Shown in pieces: positions 31,887 through 39,164 of a DNA stretch of 50,072 nucleotides (positions are counted from its first letter, which is position 1; every line of letters starts with the position of its first letter). The notes beneath the pieces are model-generated. The model was not told the origin of the DNA, did no database searches, and saw only the letters and a program-made list of their open reading frames with translations. Origin of the DNA: a virus; the IMG/VR virus record IMGVR_UViG_3300047546_002417, positions 1 to 50,072 of that record; one strand, 5' to 3'. A program made the position numbers and the translations under genes.

Positions 31887-32668
31887 TCTCGGTATGCGCG
31901 AAGTACGTGTTCAATGATGCTGTGTCGTTGAATATCACGTTTGTCAAAGCGGCAAAGTTCAAGGCCAGGAACCTGGCTAGTTTCTAGTCTGTGTTCCAGG
32001 TCCATGAGACCGTTATCAGGGCGCTTTCTGTCGCCCTGTTCCACATCTCCAGTCACCACAATCTTGCTGCCCACTCCAATACGTGTGAGCAGCATTTTTA
32101 TTTGACTGGGTGTGGCATTCTGTGCCTCATCAAGTATGATCCAGCTGTGCTTGAAAGTACGTCCCCGCATGAATGCCAGGGGCGCAATCTCAATTATTTG
32201 TTCAGCCAGCATGTACTCAATTTCTTTGACTGTGTAAAATTCTCTTAACACATCAAGCAGGGGCCTGGTCCAGGGCTCCATCTTGGCATTTAGGTCTCCG
32301 GGCAGGAAACCGTGTTTCTCATCATCAACTCCCACTGCGGGTCTGGTGAGCACAATTCTGTCGCACTCACGGTTGCGCATGGCTTTTATGGCTGCCAACA
32401 TGGCCAGGTAGGTCTTACCTGTTCCAGCAGGGCCGCTAACCACCACAACATCCCGGTCAGGATTTTGCAGAGCTATGATGTAGCTTTCTTGGTTGATGGT
32501 TTTGGGGACTAGATCAACGGGTTTACGTTGTTTGGGAGGTGTAAAATTAATGGTGTTTGAGTCAGGTTTTGTCGTGTGTTTTTGATAGTATGTGTGGTTG
32601 TGTCTATTTGATATCATGGTGATTTCTTCTTGTTCTCTGCGTAACGCAGCGTTTTTTCTTCTACCCAA
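31883..32668 (-). CDS. phoH: PhoH-like ATPase
   Basis: A P-loop ATPase of about 261 aa: SGPAGTGKTYLAML (Walker A), LTRPAVGVDDEKHGFLPGDLNAKMEPW (the PhoH family block) and HSWIILDEAQNATPSQIKMLLTRIG (Walker B and sensor). PhoH proteins are widespread in marine phages; they are linked to phosphate starvation in host genomes and have RNA-helicase-like features. I place the start at a TTG (32668) because AGGAGG lies 5 nt upstream. An in-frame GTG at 32701 and ATG at 32617 are alternatives. It is the only minus-strand gene in the 27-48 kb block. Confidence 0.88.
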   Translation of the reverse strand: MGRRKNAALRREQEEITMISNRHNHTYYQKHTTKPDSNTINFTPPKQRKPVDLVPKTINQESYIIALQNPDRDVVVVSGPAGTGKTYLAMLAAIKAMRNRECDRIVLTRPAVGVDDEKHGFLPGDLNAKMEPWTRPLLDVLREFYTVKEIEYMLAEQIIEIAPLAFMRGRTFKHSWIILDEAQNATPSQIKMLLTRIGVGSKIVVTGDVEQGDRKRPDNGLMDLEHRLETSQVPGLELCRFDKRDIQRHSIIEHVLRAYRD

Positions 32669-32768
32669 GTTAACCTCCTGATTAAGTAGATGCCAGTTCA
32701 CTGGCTGGCAAACCTATTTACGGGTGCAATTAACGCCAGACAGCACTGCTTATTTCTCAGGAACTTTT

Positions 32769-32776
32769 GATAAATA
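32769..32776 (+). promoter_or_regulatory. Late promoter (GATAAATA), upstream member of a pair
   Basis: One of two late octamers 63 bp apart ahead of the gene at 32847. Predicted +1 is near 32782; its transcript would carry both the stem-loop at 32792 and the start-covering hairpin at 32829. Confidence 0.55.
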
Positions 32777-32791
32777 TTAGGCTCTGCTCCT

Positions 32792-32813
32792 GTTTTTGCT
32801 CTAGTGCAAAAAC
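32792..32813. repeat. Stem-loop between two late promoters
   Basis: GTTTTTGC (32792-32799), 6-nt loop, GCAAAAAC (32806-32813): a perfect 8-bp inverted repeat in the intergenic space between phoH (minus) and the 32847 gene. No U-tract, so terminator activity is doubtful. Confidence 0.55.
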
Positions 32814-32828
32814 ATATCTTCTGGGTAC

Positions 32829-32849
32829 CATGATAAATAAGATATCATG
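32829..32849 (+). promoter_or_regulatory. Late promoter in a hairpin that covers the ATG
   Basis: GATAAATA (32832-32839) overlaps the left arm of CATGATA (32829-32835) with TATCATG (32843-32849): a perfect 7-bp repeat with a 7-nt loop whose right arm ends in the start codon at 32847. Predicted +1 (32845) gives a transcript lacking the left arm and nearly leaderless. Confidence 0.75.
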
Positions 32850-33470
32850 ACCAAAAAGAATACATTCTTAGATAGTCCAGAGTGGACCGAAATAGTCAAC
32901 AATATCAAGGGCATCATGACCAGTGACGGTACCATGAGTACCCTGCTGGATTTTGAGCGTGTGCTGGATGAAGCTGATTTGTATGCTTTCAAGAACTGGA
33001 AGCTGGGTGAGTTGGTTGACGGACCTGTGGTCAAACGTTATCAAGTGGCCTGCACATTCATGTGGCCCGAGAAGCTGATGCCAGATCCACGTGGCGCCAA
33101 GAGATTGCTGCCTCTGGGTTGCAATGTTAAGTTTAAGAAAACTCGCATCAAAGTTCCCATACAGATTCAAGAGCCCAGTGATTACAAGCCCGGCACTCAC
33201 TATCCCAAGATGATCACCAGACACATCTGGCTGGTTAATATCAGCATGCCCAAGCAGTTGATGAATGACATACGCGAAGGCAGTGTGGACATTGCTGAAC
33301 AAACCATTGACCTGGAAGACCTAGACTCAGCATACGCCAAAGACTATGACAAGGCTGATCTGAAGGATAATGGTCAGCCTGCTCAGCAGCCAGGTGGTGC
33401 TCCCATGGGCGGACCCTTGCCGCCATTACCAGCTGGACCTGGGCCAGCAGGTGGATTACCACCAGTCTAA
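32847..33470 (+). CDS. Conserved T4-like phage protein (pair member A)
   Basis: A 207-aa protein with strong pattern similarity to a cyanophage family as I recall: VNNIKGIMTSDGTMSTLLDFERVLDEADLYAFKNWKLGELVDGP, VACTFMWPEKLMPDPRGAKRLLPLGC, ITRHIWLVNISMPKQLMNDIREGS. The last 40 residues are Gln/Gly/Pro-rich and probably disordered. It is nearly always followed by the family of the next gene, so the two probably act together, likely in virion assembly given late transcription. No enzyme motif is visible. Confidence 0.78.
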   Translation: MTKKNTFLDSPEWTEIVNNIKGIMTSDGTMSTLLDFERVLDEADLYAFKNWKLGELVDGPVVKRYQVACTFMWPEKLMPDPRGAKRLLPLGCNVKFKKTRIKVPIQIQEPSDYKPGTHYPKMITRHIWLVNISMPKQLMNDIREGSVDIAEQTIDLEDLDSAYAKDYDKADLKDNGQPAQQPGGAPMGGPLPPLPAGPGPAGGLPPV

Positions 33471-33480
33471 GGACAAGAAC

Positions 33481-34017
33481 ATGAAACAGTTGAATGAAAG
33501 TTTAGACCCTATGGACATGGAAAATCAAATTCTTCCAGTGGTCGCAGTAGACAAATACAAAAGCAAGATCGGTGATGATGACGGATTAGTAGTGCTGAGT
33601 TTCACAGTCAAACAAAAGGCTGTGGGTGAAGACCTGGTTGAATGGCTGGAAAAGGGCTATGACTGGGTTATTGATAGTGAAGTAAGTCCTGGTGAAATAG
33701 CCGATAGCAGATACCTAGTGTTCGTGGAAATTAATCGCCGCACCAGTGTTCCTGAGCGAGTGTGTGAAATTGTAGAAGATTTGGAAACACTTACTGGCCT
33801 GAACTTAAATGACTGGGAAGTGGATATTGACGGTGAAAATTATCCCCTGAGTCCTGAAGTTATCAAAAGCAAAGTTGTACTGAGCCCACATGACTATCGC
33901 ATGCAACGAGACGGCGTACTAAATGAGTGGCGAGAGAGAGCCGGCCTGAAAACCAAGAGCACTTACATTCTGGATGAAGACCTACTGGCCTGGCAAAGAC
34001 AAGCTGGAATACGATAA
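33481..34017 (+). CDS. Conserved T4-like phage protein (pair member B)
   Basis: A 178-aa acidic protein starting MKQLNESLDPMDMENQILPVVAVDKY. The family marks I recall are LVEWLEKGYDWVIDSEVSPGE, YLVFVEINRRTSVPERVCEIVEDLETLTGLNLNDWEV and a C-terminal NEWRERAGL helix. The early LNES could be an (L/I)xE processing site, though weaker than in the other candidates. The start at 33481 follows AAGGA with normal spacing; the frame is open further upstream inside gene A. Function unknown. Confidence 0.77.
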   Translation: MKQLNESLDPMDMENQILPVVAVDKYKSKIGDDDGLVVLSFTVKQKAVGEDLVEWLEKGYDWVIDSEVSPGEIADSRYLVFVEINRRTSVPERVCEIVEDLETLTGLNLNDWEVDIDGENYPLSPEVIKSKVVLSPHDYRMQRDGVLNEWRERAGLKTKSTYILDEDLLAWQRQAGIR

Positions 34018-34028
34018 GAGGAACAATC

Positions 34029-34556
34029 ATGCCCATACCATTAGCTAAAAAATCTGGAAGCAATCCCTTTGCCACCGACGATGAATCTCATGCTGCATTG
34101 GCTGCTGATCCTGCAGTGCCACAATTCCCCTCAGGTGGTACATTTGGCAGCACCACCATGACCATGACTCAGAGTACAACTAGTGCAGGTTTTGGCAATC
34201 CAGGCTTCAGTGGTGGAATGGGTGCTCCTGCACAGCAACAGCCCAATCTCACACAAGCTGGCGACAATGCTGCCACCGGCGCAGATGTACTGGTCAAGAA
34301 CGATAACACTGACTGGATCAACAAAAAATGGCGTCCAGCCATGGGTTGGTTATACATGCTGACCTGCTTCTTTGACTTTGTGGTTTTCCCTGTACTCTGG
34401 AGTGTGCTGCAAGCCATGAGCAAAGGACAAGTGACCAGTCAATGGCAGCCCTTGACGCTGCAGGGTGCTGGCCTGTACCACATTGCCATGGGTGCTGTTC
34501 TGGGTATCGCTGCATACGGCCGAACCAAAGAAAAGATAGAAGGCGCCGCCAAATAA
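34029..34556 (+). CDS. Holin (GTA-type, 3TM-holin family)
   Basis: A 175-aa protein. The C-terminal 80 residues carry the pattern of the gene-transfer-agent holin family: TDWINKKWRPAMGWLYMLTCFFDFVVFPVLWSVLQA, then QWQPLTLQGAGLYHIAMGAVLGIAAYGR, with hydrophobic spans at about 104-131 and 144-164. The first 90 residues are a Ser/Thr/Gly/Gln-rich extension not needed for pore formation. Holins time the release of the endolysin (here the GH19 enzyme 13 kb upstream). Shine-Dalgarno GAGGAA; it directly follows the 33481 gene. Confidence 0.85.
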   Translation: MPIPLAKKSGSNPFATDDESHAALAADPAVPQFPSGGTFGSTTMTMTQSTTSAGFGNPGFSGGMGAPAQQQPNLTQAGDNAATGADVLVKNDNTDWINKKWRPAMGWLYMLTCFFDFVVFPVLWSVLQAMSKGQVTSQWQPLTLQGAGLYHIAMGAVLGIAAYGRTKEKIEGAAK

Positions 34557-34558
34557 TA

Positions 34559-34587
34559 TTGACAGGGCACTAGTTTAGTGCTATGAT
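34559..34587 (+). promoter_or_regulatory. Sigma70-like promoter, leaderless, with palindromic spacer
   Basis: TTGACA 34559-34564, 17 bp, TATGAT 34582-34587, with an upstream TG. The ATG at 34594 is exactly 7 nt past the -10. The spacer contains a perfect repeat GCACTA-GTT-TAGTGC (34567-34581), a possible operator. Confidence 0.83.
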
Positions 34588-34593
34588 CACTTA

Positions 34594-35361
34594 ATGGACC
34601 ATTATGCCACATTGGGGGTAGCCAAAAACGCCACTCCCGAAGATATCAAACGAGCCTATCGTCGGCTAGCAGCCCAGCATCATCCAGACCGTGGTGGTGA
34701 TACGGCGCGTTTCCAGGAAATACAGCAGGCTTATGATGTGCTGGGTGACCCAGAAAAACGTGCTCAATATGACAATCCAGCACCACATGTGCACAATTTC
34801 CCCTTTGGCGCAGGCGCCGGATTCAGCCCATTTGACGATATCATCAGTCAGTTCATGCGTCAGCAGCGGCAAGCCATATACAGCACCACTGTGGCAGTGA
34901 CGCTGGAACAGATAGCCCAAAACCAACAAATAGACATCTACTTGAACACCCCCCAGGGCAGTCGTGTGGTACAATTGACACCGCCAGCTGCTGTGGACAC
35001 TGGGCAAAACATGCGTTATGAAGGCATCATTCCAGATGCCATATTGCAAGTGACCTTTGTAGTTCAACCACATCCAGAATTTCAGCGCCAGGGCCTGGAC
35101 ATATACAGCACCCAATGGGTCAATGTATTTCAGATAATACTGGGCACCAGCATTACTGTGCGAACCATTTTGGGTACTGAACTGGAAGTACGAGTTCCGC
35201 CCAGATTCCGTCCTGGAACCCACTTGCGCATACCTGGCCGCGGCCTCAGTGCACATGGTCAATCGGGCAACCATTTTGTGTTGATACAAGCACAAATACC
35301 TGATATGATCAGTGATGGGTTGCTGACAAGCATAGCCCAAGAATACAATGTTAACACCTAA
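34594..35361 (+). CDS. DnaJ/CbpA-type J-domain co-chaperone
   Basis: A 255-aa protein. Residues 1-67 are a J domain (YATLGVAKNATPEDIKRAYRRLAAQHHPDRGGD, HPD at 30-32; QQAYDVLGDPEKRAQYD). A short linker and a C-terminal substrate-binding domain (STTVAVTLEQIAQNQQIDIYL ... LRIPGRGLSAHG) follow. There is no zinc-finger domain, so it is of the type II/CbpA class. It stimulates Hsp70 ATPase activity, presumably of the host DnaK. Transcribed from its own strong promoter and followed 14 nt downstream by ClpA, so the two form an operon. Confidence 0.92.
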   Translation: MDHYATLGVAKNATPEDIKRAYRRLAAQHHPDRGGDTARFQEIQQAYDVLGDPEKRAQYDNPAPHVHNFPFGAGAGFSPFDDIISQFMRQQRQAIYSTTVAVTLEQIAQNQQIDIYLNTPQGSRVVQLTPPAAVDTGQNMRYEGIIPDAILQVTFVVQPHPEFQRQGLDIYSTQWVNVFQIILGTSITVRTILGTELEVRVPPRFRPGTHLRIPGRGLSAHGQSGNHFVLIQAQIPDMISDGLLTSIAQEYNVNT

Positions 35362-35375
35362 AACGGGAGAAAACC

Positions 35376-37655
35376 ATGATTAATAACCCTGAAGTTGATC
35401 AAATTATTGAGCAGGCCGTAAGTCTGGCTCGCGACCGCAATCACAAGTATGTGACACTGGAGCACACCTTGCTCAGCCTGATCACATACGATCCATTCAG
35501 GCGTCAGCTGGATACCTTTGGTGTAGACACTGACGGCATGATACTGGATGTGAGTGGTTATCTTGACACATTGACCACACTGGTGGTTGATGTGTCAGAA
35601 ACTGGCGAAACTGTACAACCGCGCAAGACCAACGCACTGGAGCGCATGTTCAATCGTGCAGTCACACAAGTGCTGTTCACAGGGCGCCGTCAGATTGAAG
35701 TCATTGACCTTTATCTGAGCATCATTGCCGAGACCAACAGTCACGCCCATTATTTCTTGCTCAAGTGGGGCGTGACTCGTAATGAGTTTATTGCTTTCTG
35801 GCAAAAACACCACAAGCCTGGTAAAACTGGCAGCCGCATGACTGACGAACAAGCCACAGAAATTCTGGAAGAATTCACCATCAACTTGACTCAACAGGCT
35901 CGTGACAATCGTGTAGAGCCTGTGATCGGTCGCGACCAAGAAATTGATGACATTATCAATGTGCTGGCCAAGCGGTTTAAGAGCAACGTGCTCATGGTGG
36001 GTGATCCGGGAGTGGGTAAAACTGCCATCGCTGAGGGCATTGCCCGCAAGATTGTGGCCGACCAGGTGCCTGAATTCCTGAAAGAACATGAACTGTACAG
36101 TCTGGAAGTGGGCAGCTTGCTGGCTGGCAGCAAGTATCGCGGTGACTTTGAAGAAAAAGTCAAGAATGTGCTGGATGCACTGAATGCCAAGCCCAACAGC
36201 ATCCTGTTCATTGACGAAGCTCATACCATGCGTGGTGCTGGCAGCAGCACCAGCAGCAGCGTTGACTTTGCCAACATGATCAAGCCCGCTATCACCAAGG
36301 GCACACTCAAGATCATTGCCAGCACCACCTGGGAAGAATTCTACGAAAGCTTTGAAAAGGATCGTGCACTCATGCGCCGATTCTATCGCGTGAGCGTGGA
36401 TGAGCCGGATCTGGCCACCACTGAGCGAATTCTCACTGGCTTGAGCAGTCGTTTGGAAGAATTCCATAAAGTAGTAATTGACGCCAGCGCCATCAAGGCT
36501 AGTGTGGAATTGAGCAATCGTTATATTCATGATCGTAAGAATCCTGACAAGAGCATTGATCTGCTGGATGCAGCATGCGCCAAACAGCGAGTGGCAGACG
36601 CAGCGGGGGCCCTGATTGACAGCGACAGCATTCGTGAACAGGTGAGCAAGAGTGCTGGGATTCCCGTAGACAAGATGAACACTGACACTAGTGATCGCTT
36701 GGTAAATCTAGAAAGCAATATCAAGCAAAAACTTTACGGTCAGGACACTACCGTGGATCAGGTGCTGGAACGTGTGTATGTGAGCTATGCTGGCATTGCC
36801 AGTGAGCGCAAGCCCATGGCCAGCTTCTTGTTCCTGGGCCCCACTGGCACTGGCAAAACAGAACTGGCTCGTTTGCTGAGTGACAACCTGGACATGCCCT
36901 TGCTCAAGTATGACATGAGTGAGTATCAGGAAAAGCACAGTGTGGCTGCCCTGATTGGCGCTCCTCCGGGCTATGTGGGCTACGGTGAGGGCAATCTGGG
37001 TGGCGGCAAGCTGATCAACGACCTGAGCAAAAATCCCTATGCTATCTTGTTGTTTGATGAGGTTGAAAAAGCACACCCAGATGTGTACAACCTGTTCTTG
37101 CAATTGCTGGATGAGGGTCGTATCACTGGTACTAACGGCAAGACTGTGAATGCCAAGAACACCATCGTGATCATGACCAGCAACCTGGGTGCCCGAGACA
37201 GCGAGCGCAGCAACATTGGTTTCGGAGAACAGCGCAAGAGTGGTGAGGATGACAAAGCAGTGAAGGAATACTTCAAGCCTGAACTGCGCAATCGTATTGA
37301 TCAGATTTGCAAGTTTGATCGTCTGGACAATCTGGCTATCAAGAAAATTGTCTGCAAGTTTGTGAATGAACTGCGCACTCAGTTGCAGAATCAGCATGAC
37401 ATTCACCTGAGCCTGACTGAGGATGCCATTGATCATCTGGCTCGCACGGGTTATGATGACAAGATGGGTGCCCGGCCCCTGGCCCGCAAGATTGATGAAA
37501 CTGTGCGTGTGCCCTTGAGCAAACGCATACTGTTTGAGCGTGTGCGAGCAGCCAACATTCAGGGTCGTCTGGAAAATGACGCCGTTGTGTTTGACATTGT
37601 GCCACGTGCAACTGAAGCAGAGGTGGGGCCTGATGGCATCATCACAGTCCGTTGA
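35376..37655 (+). CDS. clpA: ClpA-type AAA+ unfoldase
   Basis: A 759-aa, full-length ClpA. A Clp N-domain (two repeats) at residues 1-145; D1 with Walker A GDPGVGKT (209-216), Walker B ILFIDEAH (276-283) and pore loop KYRG (253-256); D2 with Walker A GPTGTGKT (488-495), pore loop GYVG (532-535) and Walker B ILLFDEVE (557-564). The tripeptide IGF at 614-616 sits where E. coli ClpA has its ClpP-docking IGL. No ClpB middle domain. It should unfold proteins and could feed host ClpP. Shine-Dalgarno GGGAG. Confidence 0.96.
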   Translation: MINNPEVDQIIEQAVSLARDRNHKYVTLEHTLLSLITYDPFRRQLDTFGVDTDGMILDVSGYLDTLTTLVVDVSETGETVQPRKTNALERMFNRAVTQVLFTGRRQIEVIDLYLSIIAETNSHAHYFLLKWGVTRNEFIAFWQKHHKPGKTGSRMTDEQATEILEEFTINLTQQARDNRVEPVIGRDQEIDDIINVLAKRFKSNVLMVGDPGVGKTAIAEGIARKIVADQVPEFLKEHELYSLEVGSLLAGSKYRGDFEEKVKNVLDALNAKPNSILFIDEAHTMRGAGSSTSSSVDFANMIKPAITKGTLKIIASTTWEEFYESFEKDRALMRRFYRVSVDEPDLATTERILTGLSSRLEEFHKVVIDASAIKASVELSNRYIHDRKNPDKSIDLLDAACAKQRVADAAGALIDSDSIREQVSKSAGIPVDKMNTDTSDRLVNLESNIKQKLYGQDTTVDQVLERVYVSYAGIASERKPMASFLFLGPTGTGKTELARLLSDNLDMPLLKYDMSEYQEKHSVAALIGAPPGYVGYGEGNLGGGKLINDLSKNPYAILLFDEVEKAHPDVYNLFLQLLDEGRITGTNGKTVNAKNTIVIMTSNLGARDSERSNIGFGEQRKSGEDDKAVKEYFKPELRNRIDQICKFDRLDNLAIKKIVCKFVNELRTQLQNQHDIHLSLTEDAIDHLARTGYDDKMGARPLARKIDETVRVPLSKRILFERVRAANIQGRLENDAVVFDIVPRATEAEVGPDGIITVR

Positions 37656-38349
37656 AATTCTCACAGACCCACATCGTGTGGGTCGTTATTTTGACACATA
37701 TGCTTACCGCATAACTGCCTATATTGATGGCATAGAATATTTCCGGCGCGTGAAATCTCATGCAGAATATCTGCTCAGGCTGGAACATCATGTGGCTTTG
37801 TACCGGAAAAGGTCATATGACCCAGTGTATGCTCCAGTCAAACAAGTGGTACAACATCAGTTGATGCTGCTAGATGGATTGTTTGTGTGGCTGGATCAGC
37901 TGGGTTCTCGTGAATTCAAACGTGCTGTCAGTTCTGGTCATCTGACTTTTTACACCAATGATCAGTCAATACTGCAGCAGTTGCATGACTTGTGCCGCAT
38001 ACATGATGTGAAGACCGCAGCCTATCAAGTGGTTACGCCAGCCAATTATGAGCGCGGAGTCATTTATCAACGTCAGCCCAAGCACGCACACAGAATATTT
38101 CTCACTAGCAGAACCTGGGAGCCACAAGAAACCACTGCGCTGGGAGAGTTTTTAGATGCCAATTCTGATAACTTTTTCCCTAGCCCCAGTCTGAGAGCCT
38201 GGTATTATCGTGGCCGTCACCTGGTGAACCGTCACAGATATAGCTATACTACGCTATTTTTTGATGTGGACGATGAACAATATCTGGTGTATTTTGCTCT
38301 GAAATTCAGCAACACAGTGGGAAAAGTCTGCCGCATAGAAAAAAGATAA
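37633..38349 (+). CDS. Unrecognised phage protein
   Basis: A 238-aa protein, Tyr/Arg/His-rich, mixed alpha/beta (VGRYFDTYAYRITAYIDGIEYFRRVKSHAEYLLRLEHHVALYRKRSYDPVY ... HRIFLTSRTWEPQET). I do not recognise a family. The start is placed at 37633 because AGGTGGGG precedes it; this overlaps the end of clpA by 23 bp, so it is coupled to clpA and may be an adaptor or regulator, by position only. Its end abuts a late-promoter hairpin. Confidence 0.68.
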   Translation: MASSQSVEILTDPHRVGRYFDTYAYRITAYIDGIEYFRRVKSHAEYLLRLEHHVALYRKRSYDPVYAPVKQVVQHQLMLLDGLFVWLDQLGSREFKRAVSSGHLTFYTNDQSILQQLHDLCRIHDVKTAAYQVVTPANYERGVIYQRQPKHAHRIFLTSRTWEPQETTALGEFLDANSDNFFPSPSLRAWYYRGRHLVNRHRYSYTTLFFDVDDEQYLVYFALKFSNTVGKVCRIEKR

Positions 38350-38380
38350 ATACTCCATATAACCTGGAGTATTTTTCATG
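38345..38380 (+). promoter_or_regulatory. Late promoter nested in a start-masking hairpin
   Basis: GATAAATA (38345-38352) overlaps the left arm of a perfect 10-bp repeat: AAATACTCCA 38348-38357, TGGAGTATTT 38365-38374, 7-nt loop. The right arm contains the Shine-Dalgarno GGAG, 8 nt before the ATG at 38378. Predicted late +1 (38358) is the first loop base. A T-run follows, so it may also terminate clpA-operon transcripts. Confidence 0.82.
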
Positions 38381-38542
38381 GCCAAGATACATGAAGAAGT
38401 CATTGTAATCAAGCTGAGCAAACTGGTCAAAGACCAGGAATCACCTGAAGTGGTTGCCACAGACGAGGTAATTGATGCTCTGAGCAGCGTAGCCGAAGAA
38501 CTGGCTGGCAGCGGCGTAGTTGTGGAAGTGGAAAGAGCATAA
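38378..38542 (+). CDS. 54-aa small phage protein
   Basis: A 54-aa frame with GGAG at good spacing and its own late promoter, ending TAATG so that its stop overlaps the next start. Product MAKIHEEVIVIKLSKLVKDQ, then an acidic helix (DEVIDALSSVAEELAGSG) and a final strand (VVVEVERA): a beta-alpha-beta miniature. No family is recognised. The tight coupling to the 38542 structural gene indicates a real, late-expressed gene. Confidence 0.72.
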   Translation: MAKIHEEVIVIKLSKLVKDQESPEVVATDEVIDALSSVAEELAGSGVVVEVERA

Positions 38543-38913
38543 TGCCACAGGTAACCACAGTTCAATTGCTGCCCCAACGTGCTTTCCCTGGTCCCACTGG
38601 TAGCACATACGAATGGTATGGCGACCGCCAGCAGGCTGCTGCCTACTATCTGGCCAATCGCGATTTGCAGACCATTGTCTGGGCCACTAGTAATTTGCAA
38701 AACAGCAATCCCAGCTACAATTTCATTGGTAACATCACCATACAAGCCAGCATAAGCACCGAACCCGGTGCCAGTGATTGGTTTGATGTTTATGACATAA
38801 ATACCAATCAATACTCTGGAACTCATAACCTGCAGGGAAATTATGTGTGGTTAAGAGCCCATGTTTACAACTGGACACAGGGTATCATCAATTCCGTTTA
38901 CGCAAGCTACTAA
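38542..38913 (+). CDS. Small beta-rich virion protein candidate
   Basis: A 123-aa protein, mostly beta (NFIGNITIQASISTEPGASDWFDVYDINTNQYSGTHNLQGNYVWLRAHVYNWTQGIINSVYASY), a pattern I recall from conserved marine-phage structural proteins with a beta-sandwich. It is expressed from the late promoter at 38345 through coupling to the 54-aa gene. A decoration or fibre-associated role is inferred. Confidence 0.7.
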   Translation: MPQVTTVQLLPQRAFPGPTGSTYEWYGDRQQAAAYYLANRDLQTIVWATSNLQNSNPSYNFIGNITIQASISTEPGASDWFDVYDINTNQYSGTHNLQGNYVWLRAHVYNWTQGIINSVYASY

Positions 38914-38914
38914 C

Positions 38915-39109
38915 ATGACCCGGCAGCAATTTTTACGATTATTGCGAGAAAGCAAACCCTTACTGCGAACAGCTACGCCTGCGCAGAAAGTAAAACTGTT
39001 GCAACTTATCCGTGAAAGTTATCGCAAGCTCAATGAACCCGCCCTGCCTCAAGTGTTAATTGAAAACGAGCAGCCTGAGACTGACACTGACTATCTACCA
39101 GAAAAATAA
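38915..39109 (+). CDS. Small basic protein, possible capsid-targeting N terminus
   Basis: A 64-aa protein beginning MTRQQFLRLLRESKPLL, with an LRE/S that could fit the (L/I)xE processing rule. The middle is basic-helical (AQKVKLLQLIRESYRKLNE) and the end acidic (ENEQPETDTDYLPEK). It starts 1 nt after the preceding stop without a clear Shine-Dalgarno, so it is coupled. Function unknown; an internal head peptide is one possibility. Confidence 0.62.
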   Translation: MTRQQFLRLLRESKPLLRTATPAQKVKLLQLIRESYRKLNEPALPQVLIENEQPETDTDYLPEK

Positions 39110-39110
39110 T

Positions 39111-39138
39111 TTGACCCCGGCATCTCCATGTAAATACT
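39111..39138 (+). promoter_or_regulatory. Possible sigma70-like promoter
   Basis: TTGACC 39111-39116, 16-bp spacer, AATACT 39133-39138; weaker than the others. A TAAATAC at 39131 overlaps and could be a poor late element. The leader contains GAGAGG before the ATG at 39165. Confidence 0.45.
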
Positions 39139-39164
39139 TTCACAATTTACATTGAGAGGCACAA

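Noticed and set aside
35595-37664. Long minus-strand frames opposite clpA (311 and 318 codons)
   Set aside because: They are mirror frames of a strongly conserved AAA+ gene; composition is Leu/His-rich without family pattern, start signal or promoter.
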